From assembly GCA_030052745.1 (NCBI GenBank), contig JANBVO010000043.1, positions 186,001-250,000 on the forward strand: DNA of 64,000 nucleotides, in the 5' to 3' direction. Source of the stretch: Pleurostoma richardsiae (taxonomy: Eukaryota > Ascomycota > Sordariomycetes > Calosphaeriales > Pleurostomataceae). Below the pieces are notes generated by a model. It worked only from the letters and a program-made list of their open reading frames with translations, was not told where the DNA came from and did no database searches. Shown here piece after piece: positions 11,111-21,322 of the stretch. Position numbers and translations under genes: made by a program. Positions within the stretch are counted from its first letter, which is position 1. Every line of letters starts with the position of its first letter.

Positions 11111-11879
11111 ACAGGAGCCCTGTTAATCGAATGAGTGAGTCAAGCTAGGGAACTCCGGCATGTCCTCGGTGCTACATTTGATAGTCTTGAAACGATGCTC
11201 TCATCACGGGGGAACGAGGAGAGAGGAGATGTACTTGAACTCTGAGAGGAGAAGAAGAGGAGTGAGAGAAGGCACCGACGAGAAAAGAAACGGTCAGGAT
11301 ACGGTTCTGCTCGGAGCACCAGTACTTTAAGGCCTGCTAGATTGCTTCCTCTTATGTGGGTTGAGATAGGCTTCTAGATACTTTAGTGAGGCAGACCGCG
11401 ACTTCCTCCATGTTGTCAACGACAGGGGCCCCTTTGAGCAAGAGCGAGCGACTCTCCTGCCCTGTCGTCCGAAGCACCTGCCAGCTCCTCTACAACAGCC
11501 ACACTCTGCAGCGAAATCCGATTCTGTTAAACCCGCTCTTCGTTCTCTCTTTCTCTCTCTCTCTCCCTTCCTCGGGATATACTTACTCGTCACGATATAT
11601 CATAACTCATCCAGCAGGTCACCCGAGTTAAAGTGGGAGTCCAATATAGGAACCAACATCTAGACATCTCCAATCTGACCTTCAACTATTCCTGCAACCA
11701 AATACCATCTATCTGCTCGCCACTTAATACTTCCTTCGCCTGCCGAAACAGCCATCAAAACACTCCCAGGAAGCACAACATCCAAGGTAAGAGCGTCTTC
11801 CCAGACCGTCGAATGACTAATTCCTTCTGACGACCGCTCGTCAAATAGGACACCCGAGACCTGCCCTGACGTCGCCAAG
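11111..11879. other. Shared upstream region of two divergent Cys-rich genes
   Basis: This serves as the 5' region for both the zinc-knuckle gene (leftward) and the small Cys-rich gene (rightward). A long C/T tract runs at about 11540-11575. A likely 5' UTR intron is at 11787-11848. No further gene is seen. Confidence 0.55.
11787..11848 (+). other. Probable 5' UTR intron
   Basis: A GTAAGA donor after CCAAG, a GACTAAT branch-like sequence and an AAATAG acceptor define a 62-base intron. It ends about 30 bases before the ATG of the small Cys-rich gene and supports real transcription on the + strand. Confidence 0.5.
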
Positions 11880-12188
11880 ATGTGCTGGACGGTCACCTAC
11901 GTCTACAGCTGTGGCTGCGTCAGCATAACCACCTTCAAGTGCCTCCAGTGCCCAGACAAGGATGACCGCTGCGCCGAGTCCGAGACTGTCCCTGCCCAGG
12001 AAACCTGCCTGGACGAGCGCTGCCACGACTGCAGCGAGCTGGACGTCCTTGTCGAGCTTGCGGCTGATCTCGCCGTGGAGGGAGACCGCTTGATCCTGCC
12101 TCTCCAGACCAGCCGCCTGGCCAACCTTCTCGGCTCCGACGTGCGGGTGGTGCGGCCTCTGCAGCCGCTCCAGACTGTTGGTAACTAA
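11880..12188 (+). CDS. Small cysteine-rich protein, unknown function
   Basis: I do not recognise this 102-residue protein. Its first half has nine cysteines after the Cys at position 2, in paired C-x-C, C-x2-C and C-x4-C-x2-C patterns (YSCGC, FKCLQC, CLDERCHDC), which looks like a zinc-binding fold. The second half is leucine-rich and hydrophobic without cysteine. There is no signal peptide at the start, so a secreted effector is unlikely. A good start context (AAGATG) and a likely 5' UTR intron support it as a gene. It is transcribed away from the zinc-knuckle gene and towards NRDE2. It could be a lineage-restricted fungal family; I cannot assign a role. Confidence 0.6.
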   Translation: MCWTVTYVYSCGCVSITTFKCLQCPDKDDRCAESETVPAQETCLDERCHDCSELDVLVELAADLAVEGDRLILPLQTSRLANLLGSDVRVVRPLQPLQTVGN

Positions 12189-12502
12189 GAGAGCAGAGAA
12201 TATGGCTGGCATGATGTTTGGAGTAGGGTGGACACCTACCTACCCTTGCTATAATCTAAAGCACCCCGGCATGACTTCAAAAGGATATCAAAGAAATCTA
12301 GAACGTAGCGCGTTCACAGAGGCGGAGGCCACCAAAAAGACTTGCTCGAAGGTAGCTAGTAAGTTATCTGGCATGTTCAAAGCAAGAGATTCCGGCTAAC
12401 ATCTGTTTGCAGCTTGGAGGAAAGAGGCAGAAGAAGAATAATTCCACGCTTCCATTCGCATCATGAGAGCGACATTGCGCTACTTTTGAGGCCTCATCTA
12501 GG
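12189..12502. other. Intergenic, convergent 3' ends
   Basis: About 310 bases separate the small Cys-rich gene and NRDE2. The stretch includes a CACCTACCTACCC motif near 12230. No gene is seen. Confidence 0.6.
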
Positions 12503-15500
12503 CTAGGTCTGAGTCTGCTTCTGTGCCTTTCCCCATCGCGATAAGAATTCCTCCAGATCGATGTGAAGCCTCGTGCCTTTTTCTGACAGTGTGCTGAACA
12601 CAGCCCGTAGCTCGGACGAGCTCATGTCCCGGGCGAGCGTGGTGAATGCCTCCATGGCAATCTCTTTCGACCACGGACAGCTTGCGATAGCTCGGTAGTA
12701 GACATCTTTCGCCTTGGCTCTCAGCTCCTTGTGATCGTAGCAGAATCGGATGTATGCTCTCCAAAGAGAGATGTTGCCCTTGCAGGCGTAGCTGTCGAGG
12801 GCGCATTCAAACGCTGTACGGGTAGAATGCACCGTGCCGACTCGTAGCTCGTGGGTGATGGCGAATATGCGGCTGGTGATGCTGTCTCTGCTGTCAACAA
12901 GCACGAGCCTCGTGAGCAAGTCGCGTACAGGGTCGTCAATGCGCAGGCTTGGCTCGGCCCACGCAAAGAGGGCGAGAAATATGGTGTTCCTGGGGAAAAG
13001 CGTGATGAACCTCTGAAGTTGCTCGCGGAGGTAGGTCGGGCGGAAGGGGCTGAATTGGCTTGTCATTAGCATCTCTGTGGTACTTGAACACAGACAAGGG
13101 CCGCAATGACACTTACCCATGCTTCGCATGATGGTAGAGAAGTCGGCCTGCGGACTGTAGGAGCCGCTCGTGCGCTGCCGACTCTCCCTGCCCGCGCGAG
13201 ACCACATCATCGGAGAAGGCGAGGATACTCGCTATGGCGGCCGAGATGTTGCCCTGCTGATCTGATATCGGTTCCTGCGGCCCCGTACCCGTTAGATACT
13301 CTAGTAGAGCGTGGCTCTCAGCGAACAGCCACGCAACGTCCACACCACTAGAAGATAGTAGGTAATCTCGGGCAGCTACAAAGCTTTGTCGTGCTTTCAG
13401 AACCTGAGCTGGAGCGCTGCCAAGTCCTTCTGGTGATGATGCCGCTTCCTTGAGAGACTGTGCCGATGCCACCAAACGACCTAGGGCCTTGTCCTTGTCA
13501 CCGTCCGCGAGTTCCATCCAGGCCCACGTATTCCATAGGAGCTGTCCACCACTATCATGTGAACCCAGACCTAAACCTTGACTTGTTGCCGAATCTAGGA
13601 CCTTTCTCGCCACGTCTTTGTTTCCATTTGCTGACTCTGCCAACGCGTACGCATTATACAGAGACACCCGGGACGGATACTGCTTGAGAAGCGACCTCGC
13701 CGCTTTCTTCACACTGCTGGGCTCACTGTTCCATGCCAATGCAAGGCTGTATTCTGCAGCCTCGGCGAAACCAAACGTGAGGGCGACTTGCCGTGCCGTC
13801 CTCAAAATCCAGCCGCTCTCCAGTGTCCCCTTGTTATCAGCCGAGATGGCCTTCCAATTCTCAAGGATATTGAACCAGTCGGGCCCTGCAAAGAGGACAT
13901 CAGAAGAAAGTGCTGCGTAGGTCGCGCCTTGAGAAAAGTGCGGCCGCTTTCTTGACCCGTCATCTTCATCTTGAGTCTGGTCGGTCTTCACAGCTTGGAG
14001 GTTCCTCTCGAATAAGCTGCCCGCTTGGTAAATGAAAGGGTCGGCATAGGCGGACCGGACATAGGGGTTCATTCCAGAAGCAGGAGGCAGCCGGCAGAAA
14101 AGGAGGAAAGAATCAAATATCGACGCTTTGGTAAGGGGCAAGGTGGATGGAGGAATGTAAAATAGCAATGGCTCGATGTCAGAGTACATGACAACGCGGA
14201 AGGGATCATCTTCCGTATCTTCATCCATGGTTCGGGCGGGCATTCTGGAACTGCATGCCTGTTGCTGTTCGACAGATGCCCAAGCCTTGTATGCATCCCT
14301 CGTAGCTGGTACTTCCGGCGCCGAGTTTGGCCTTGGCTCCGGCAAATCGTCCATTTCTTCAGTGAAGTGGCGCCATCCTTTGGCATTGTCTTCTCCAATG
14401 CGGGCTACCTCGCTTTCCCAGAAGTCACGAAAAGACGACGAAATATCGGAGTCGACAGGATCTCCTGGTCCATTTGGTGGTCGGGCAAAGGTCATTTCAA
14501 GGAGAGCTTGCCAAGCTGCGACAGCAAGCTCGGTAAAGCCAACATCTTCGAGGTATCTGGTTGTCCTCAAGAAGACGTAGATCATCTCATTGCAGATGCT
14601 GACCAACTTGTCCTGTGCCGTTGCCCCGACCATCTGATTGCGTAGAAAGTGAAGGCGCTCAAGGTGAAACTGTTTCAGCCTCTCAGAGGTAAGGTTCACA
14701 AGATCCGTCAGTTCAAAATCCAGACGTGCTTTCCAGAGAGCAAAGCTGCTAGTTTCCTTAGAGATCTCGGCCCACTTCTTGGCCAGGTTCTTAGGAGTCC
14801 AAATCTTGGCACCCTCTCGCATTAGTGAGAGTAAGATCCTTTCCCGGTCTGACTCTGTGATGGCATGAGGGAGAGCTTCCTCAAGGAGCGACACCCTCAC
14901 GTTGGCTAGGCCTTGCACTTCGTCTGGAGTCTTTTGGAAGTCGCCGACAGTCTCGCCGAGCTGCAGAAGAGCAGCCTGCAGATCGATTAGCTGCATCCAA
15001 GAGTCGATGTCTTCTGGATGTTCCCTCGTCTGTCTGGACAGCTCGATGGCCCGTCTTCTGATAGGGTCCTGCGACTGGTCATTTTCCTCGTCACCGGAAG
15101 AATCACTCTCAGTATCGAGATCACTGTCTACGAAGTCCTTCGCCTTCGCCTTGCCCTGTATCGATCTGTAGTGAGCCTTGTCACCCCCGTCATCATCTGA
15201 CGCACTGAGGCCGTCCCCGGCACGTTTCCGTTTGTGAGAACCGCTCAAGGGAAGGAAGTCCTCATCACGACCGACAAGCGGGTCTAGATGCTCCGGCTCT
15301 TGCCGCGGTTTCAGGAGGCGAGGTTTTCTTCGCGATACCTTCGCCAGGAAGCTCCGGTCTCGGAAGGCTGACGCGCCTTCTCGATGACCTCCAAGACTAA
15401 ATACTTCCCGGCGCCCATCTGCGATGACGGTGAGACGTCCATCGGCGCCGAGAACTCTGCCGAAACCATACCTGCGGTAGGCTGGGATGCGGTTTCTATC

Positions 15501-15824
15501 GTTGCCTCCATATCTCACGATCAGAGGGTCGCCTCGTTTATCGATAGAGAAGAGGGAATCTTCCGCCTTTGGATCCGCCTCCTTGACAGATGGGGGCCGA
15601 GAGGATTCCTTCGTAGCACTAGGCGAGCTGCGCCGCTCAAGACGATGCCGATGTGAGTGGCCCTTGTGCCTCCGGTCTTCTCTGGGAGAGCTTCGCCTCT
15701 CTCTGTCTTCGTCCTTGCCTCTACCCTTGATGTCGTCCTCCTTGGCTGGCGTGTTTGCCGGCTTTGGCTTAAAAGACGAGAACTTGGGTACAGTTGGTTT
15801 CTTGTCATCCCTAGACGACATCAC
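12503..15824 (-). CDS. NRDE2: NRDE2 family protein
   Basis: NRDE-2 proteins act in the nucleus with the exosome helicase Mtr4 and splicing factors; in worms they are needed for nuclear RNAi. Exons are 15824-13117 and 13058-12503, joined across a 58-base intron in phase 2, giving about 1087 residues. The N-terminus is basic and low-complexity (rich in Arg, Ser and Lys) with FSSFKPKPA. A highly characteristic block follows near residues 100-130 (DPLIVRYGGNDRNRIPAYRR, then YGFGRVLGADG). The NRDE-2 helical-repeat region starts near residue 260 (REHPEDIDSWMQLIDLQ) and continues to the end with HAT/TPR-like helices. The second exon carries on the family motif (FPRNTIFLALFAWAE). The acceptor chosen at 13059 gives HHAKHGQFSPF; an upstream acceptor in the same phase would add about ten residues. 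The start is the first Met. Confidence 0.9.
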
Positions 15825-17017
15825 GGGAGTGTGCGGCAGCCTCTCATTCTCGTGTGTGATCGATCTGCAGGTTATGTTGGTTACTTGCTCGTTGTCAACC
15901 TAGGTATGTGGTTAATTACGAGTAACCTTACTTAGGTATCGAGTATCCTTATGAGAGGACAAACAACTTTTAGCGTCCTGCCGGCTCAGGTACGTGTAAC
16001 TCCGTACCACACAGTGCCACATTAGGTACCTTAGATTTTATCGTGCGCTTCGCCTTCTTACGGAAATGAGACGCGATGAAAGCAGCATGCGTGAAGCATC
16101 GCGGCTGCGACAGGGCAAAGCGTGCTATGCAACTTAAGAACTACCTGTCTTGATCTGAAGCTTTGACTTTAAAGAGGGAGATTGGTATCTGCGATATCCG
16201 CGCCGAGCTCGGACGACGGGACAGGCTCACCGGGCCCGAATGTGTAGCACTAACAACCATGATTTAAGGCAAGGTAACAGCGGTGTCGGGTACTAAAACA
16301 AGGGGTCCATCAAGGTCCAGCACCACGGCTCGGCCCCTATGGCGGCCCAATGATAGCAGCTCTCGGGAGGAAGGCACAAGTGCTATGATATAATTATACA
16401 TGCCGCTCGTGTACGCGTCGATAGTAGATCGATGGATCGATATGCCAGGTCTCCACATCAGACGGAAGAGATAGCGGACAGGATTCCGGGCCCGCCTCAG
16501 ATGCCGCCTTGCAGAAACAGTCGCACGTAGCCTGGCGGTCGTCATCTGCAAGTTTCAAGCCCCCCCTCGGGTGACGGCAGAGCACGTTCCATGATCCATC
16601 CATCCATCCATCCATTCATCCATCTTAGCTCATCTGACTCTGGTGATGGAGGGGTGAGACACACGCACGCCCACATGACAGAGTCGCATCGATGCGGCAA
16701 CCCGTCAGCCACACGTACAGAAGATATCCTCCTGATCACGATACCCAAGCAGATAGCACGATATCCTCTCCGCCAGTGCTTGGCACCGGGGACCATCGGT
16801 CTTTGGCTGGCCGTGCCAGCCACAGAGCTGTCGAGGCGCTCGCTGGTTCGTTTCCCCGGATTTCCTTCGATCCAGCCTCATGGTGTGGTTGCATCTGCCT
16901 CTGTGTGTGTGTGCTCTTTTCTAGGTAGCTTTCTGACAGTGGGGATTTCAGTCATATTCACGACCCTAGACACCACGACTCGAGATCCAAGCAGAGCGAG
17001 CTGCTGTTGCCAACACG
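15825..17017. other. Divergent promoter region, NRDE2 and CLC genes
   Basis: No gene is supported. It holds AACCTAGGTATG (about 15897), TAGGTACCTTA (16023-16033) and TAACTCCGTAC-type motifs, and an ATCC microsatellite (listed). Small frames over the microsatellite encode only simple repeats. Confidence 0.6.
16594..16624. repeat. (ATCC)n microsatellite
   Basis: A short tandem ATCC/CATC repeat of about 31 bases with one interruption (ATTC). It lies in the promoter region of the CLC gene. Confidence 0.85.
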
Positions 17018-20000
17018 ATGGATCCTATGGACGGTGACGACGCGGCGGACTCGCGATACCTGTCCCTCCCTCCTTCTCCAACCACCTTCCGACGCCCTCC
17101 GACAAGAAATCACAGCCGCTCTGGATCCTTCGCTGAGCAGCCAGACGAGCGATCCCCACTGCTGACGACAGGCCCGAGGTCGCGGATGCGGATACCCAGT
17201 GCTCATGGCTCACCGCGCATCCCGTTCCTATCTAGGAACCAGAGCTATGCAGGTCCGTGACACCTTACAACTGCTTTGAAGCACATCTTAAAGCTAGACT
17301 CAGACTGACGGGTGTGCCATGTTGCACATCGGAAGCGTACAGGGAGCGTACGAAGCACGCGACACCACAATCGCGTGAATTCATGGGGCCAGCGCCTCAC
17401 ACAGGCTTTGAACGATCGGCAGGAATCAATGACTGAGTCCAAGGGGTCCATCTTCCCCGATGAGCGCGTCTGGTACGACCAGTTTACCTCCACCGACTGG
17501 GTGCACGATAGCATTGCCGACGCGTATCGCGTCAAGGCCCTCCGCAGCCGCAAGGACTTCTGGGGCCGGGTATACGTCTTGTTCGACGCGTCACAGGGCT
17601 GGATCCTTAGCGCTGTGGCCGGCTTCGTCGTGGCCGTGCTAGCATACGTGATCGATGTCTCCGAGCAGACTATCTTCGACTTCAAGGACGGATATTGTGC
17701 CAGAGCTTGGTATCTGAGTGAGAAGGTAGGATTCGCGCTCGGCGAGGATACCTCAACACTATCGTCTGATGCTGACATTCTCACTAGAGATGCTGTCCAA
17801 TTGGCCCTTGCACAGACTGGAGAGACTGGGGTGAGGTCCTGCAAGGTGTTCCTTTTGGGGAGAGGTGGACAGAATTCGTGGTCTACGGGTGCATCGTCAT
17901 CCTCTTTGCGAGTCTCGCCTGCCTGCTCACACTGACTACCAAGACGGTTGTCCCATCCGCATACCGCCTCTCGACCCTCGACGAGAACCTGGCAGCTGAA
18001 ACCGCAAGGCTCGACGATGACAATTCGAACGAGGATGCCAGCAGCGCTAGCCCCCGCCGGTTAAGTGTTGAGGCACCTGCTGCACTCCCGATGATCTACT
18101 ACTCCGCCGCAGGTAGCGGGGTGGCTGAAGTGCGAGTCATCCTTAGCGGATTCGTCCTCCACGGCTTCCTAGGCTTCAAGACGCTTGTGATCAAGTCCGC
18201 TGGTTTGATACTCAGCGTCTCATCCGGTCTGAGCTTGGGAAAAGAAGGTCCTTATGTCCATATTGCGACTTGTGTGGGCAATATCGCCTGCCGTCTCTTC
18301 TCTAAGTATGATCGGAATGATGGCAAACGACGAGAGGTGCTCTCGGCTGCAGCGGCTGCAGGTGTTGCCGTTGCTTTTGGGGCACCTTTGGGCGGAGTTT
18401 TGTTCGGGCTGGAGGAGGTGTCTTACTTCTTTCCGGCAAAGACGCTCTTCCGAACATTCTTCTGTTGCATCGTCGCCGCACTGACCCTTAAGTTCCTCAA
18501 CCCCTACGGCACACATAAGATCGTCATGTTCCAGGTTCACTACGCCATCGACTGGGAGTATTTTGAACTCGCCAGCTTCATCGCCGTCGGCATCTTAGGC
18601 GGCCTTGCGGGCGCTCTCTTCATAAAAGCCTCTCGGCACTGGGCCAAGTTCTTCCGTCGAATCAGAATTATCAAGACACACCCAATGTTCGAAGTGTTCC
18701 TAGTCGCTCTGATCACGGCTGTCTTGGGATATTGGAATAACCTGACAAAGCTGCCGGTCGCCAAGTTGTTATATAATCTTGCCGCACCTTGCGATGACAG
18801 AGATAACAACCTCGACAGACTCGGCTTATGTCCTTCAGCCGGCGACGAAATCCCGCCTATTCTGCTGAACTTACTGATTGCCTTCCTCATTAAGGGGCTG
18901 CTCACCATTGTCACCTTCGGCATTGTAAGTACCCAGTATTTCTCTCACCTTACGCGAGAAGAGCAACTCGATGACTGATTGATTCTCCTGTCAATAGAAA
19001 GTCCCGGCCGGTATATATGTCCCCTCCATGGTTGTCGGAGGCCTGATGGGGCGCCTGATCGGCCATATGGTCCAGTGGGTCGTTTTCACCTACCCAGACT
19101 GGAGTATGTTCGGAACCTGTGCGGTTATAGGCGACTCGACGTGCATACAGCCCGGTGTCTATGCGCTCATTGCCGCCGGCGCAACAATGTGCGGCGTAAC
19201 AAGGCTGTCTGTCACGCTGGTGGTCATATTATTCGAGCTGACTGGCAGTCTCGACTACGTCCTGCCATTCTCTCTGTCTATCATGGTCGCGAAGTGGACC
19301 GCTGATGCTCTTGAGCCACTGAGCATTTACGTAAGACCACCGGTACTGTCCCGCAGAACGAGGTAATATACTGACGACTACAGGATCTCTTGACGGAGAT
19401 GAACTCATATCCATTCCTGGACAATAAGCACAAGCCCGTCTTCACGGGCGAATTGTCTGACCTTGTTCCGCGAGCCCGGCGCGAGAGGGTTATCGACATC
19501 ACCACGTCCCCTGTCGTGCCCGCTGCCAGCCTTCGGACGAAGCTTGAACTCCTGCATAGAGCAGGCGAGGTCGATGGTGGCTTGCCGATTGTGAGAGATG
19601 GCATCCTCGTCGGCCTTATCCCTGCGCCAGACCTCGAATATGCTCTCGATAATCTGCCAGATGAAGCCAATGCGCGGTGCCTGATGGCTCCGGTCCCTAC
19701 CATCGATGACTCGGATGACGGTGGCTGCTCGGACCCAACCGACTTCACCCCGTATATTGACCCAGTGAGTTCTGAGTCTGATTTACAGTATTCATCCTTA
19801 GGTTTGCTGACTAGCCTAAAAAGGCACCTGTGGCTCTTGATATCAAGTCACCCATGGATCTCGTTTACGAGTGCTTCGTCAAGCTGGGGCTCCGGTATAT
19901 CTGCATTTTGAAAGACGGCAAATTCGCCGGAATGGTAAGAAAACTGTTCTTGCTATCATGATTTTGCTAGCTAACTCTTAGCTAGACACACAAGAAAGCC

Positions 20001-20048
20001 TTCGTCAAATACATGAGGGAGCTGGAAGAGAAGGAACGCCACAAGTGA
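17018..20048 (+). CDS. CLC-type voltage-gated chloride channel/exchanger (Gef1-like)
   Basis: This is likely an intracellular (Golgi/vacuolar) anion channel or Cl-/H+ exchanger related to yeast Gef1. Seven exons: 17018-17252, 17343-17725, 17788-18924, 18998-19330, 19384-19764, 19824-19934 and 19986-20048, giving 880 residues. The cytosolic N-terminus (1-170) precedes about ten membrane helices. Family motifs are GSGVAE (residues 237-242, the GSGIPE position), GKEGPYVH with the gating glutamate at E281, and an SxxxIFE-like later filter region (LFELTGSLDYVLPF). The C-terminal 200 residues contain a CBS pair: one around the segment ending IPAPDLEYAL, and a second ending FAGMTHKKAFVKYM. In the first motif the Pro/Ser of many CLCs is Ala. 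The gene is divergent from NRDE2 and followed in tandem by the FUN14 gene. Confidence 0.92.
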
Positions 20049-20603
20049 GCTGTTCCGAGCTGCGAGACCGCTCGGAACCTGAGTTTCACTACTTTGTTTT
20101 GTATGAATTCGAGCCTGCATTAGAACAGCGGCGTTGAAGGGGCACTCTGCGATTTGTGGTTCAGCATCGGATCGAGCCGTGGGCGGCACGACTGCATTTT
20201 AATGGATCCGAGTTTGGCAGCATGCGGCATCCGAGTTTGTACATTCGCATACTGTGTTAGATTTCTCCTGGTCGGGCATCGGCATAGCTTCTTTTCCAGT
20301 ACTTTTTTTCATGAACCTTTGCATACGGACAAGGGCAATATGATCCGGTAGAACCACGGCAGACTCTTTTCCCCTAAAGAATTGGTGATAATCGAATGTG
20401 GTTGCCCCACAATCGCGCCCACACGGGTGATTCATTACGTCACTGTCTCAACCTTTCTTATACGGAGTCCACTGGTCCGACGACACTCATATCGGCGTTG
20501 AGGAGGGGGCCAGTATAACTCACTCTACGGATCAGCCTCAAACTTACAGAACACTACGTTCTCTTGCCTATCCAGTCCCCCCCGACATCGACCATCGGAA
20601 ACC
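20049..20603. other. Intergenic, CLC 3' flank and FUN14-gene promoter
   Basis: About 555 bases with no supported gene. TACGGAGTCC occurs at 20461. C/T-rich sequence precedes the next start codon. Confidence 0.55.
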
Positions 20604-21228
20604 ATGTCCGCAGCCTTCCTGTGCCGAGGCGCGCTCCGGCGGCGCGGCATCCCGCTCGCCCTCGGCCTCTCCTCCGGCGCGCTGATGGTCAGCCGGCAGA
20701 AGCCCTTCCGCCTGGACGCCGCTACCGCGACGACAACTCTGGGGCCGCCGCCTACATCTCGCGGGCCGGCTGTGGGGCCCACCGTGGAGGAAGAGGGAGG
20801 CTGGCTCAGCCCGGAGGTCATCAAGCAGCTCTCGAGCGGGAGCTTGACGGGTACGTGGAGTCGTCTGCTGTCCCGCGCCAGCTGCAGAATGAACAATCAA
20901 CTAACTCAAGTTGTCCTTGGCTTTTAGGATTACTGACGGGTCTGCTCGTCAGCGTCTTCTCCAAGACACTGGTCCTCCTCATAGGCGTGGGCATGGTGGT
21001 CATTCAAGTGAGTAGTACACACTTTAGAAATTCCGTGTCCTGAAAAGAACTAGGCCGTCTCAACTCTTTCACTAGGTCGCGTCAAGATACGGAATCGACC
21101 TAGTGGATATCTTGAAGCTCAGACAGCGGGTCCAGTCGTCCAAGATCCTGTCGGCCCTGAGCAGGGACACGACCTTCAAGCTCGCCTTCGGGGTAACCTT
21201 CGCCATGTCCGCCTTCATGCAGTTCTAG
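20604..21228 (+). CDS. FUN14 family mitochondrial membrane protein
   Basis: FUN14 proteins sit in the mitochondrial membrane; animal FUNDC1 is a mitophagy receptor. Exons are 20604-20850, 20928-21007 and 21076-21228, giving 159 residues. The N-terminal 40 residues are Arg/Ala/Leu-rich and acid-poor up to the first Asp, as in a mitochondrial targeting sequence. The FUN14 core starts near residue 82 with GLLTGLLVSVFSKTLVLLIG and continues through VGMVVIQVASRYGIDLVD. A final hydrophobic segment is at the C-terminus (FKLAFGVTFAMSAFMQF). Length and layout match fungal members. I see no clear LC3-interaction motif, so a mitophagy role should not be assumed. It ends only about 95 bases from the convergent aminopeptidase P gene. 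Confidence 0.85.
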
Positions 21229-21322
21229 AGTAGAAATGGTACACACGATGAAAAACAGCTACACTACTCCGGCAAATGCATACAGTCAAACCCAGTCAAA
21301 CCCAGTCAACCGACTGTCATTA

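Noticed and set aside
16542-16823. Minus frame with repeated Met-Asp-Gly-Trp
   Set aside because: Translation of the ATCC microsatellite, not a protein.
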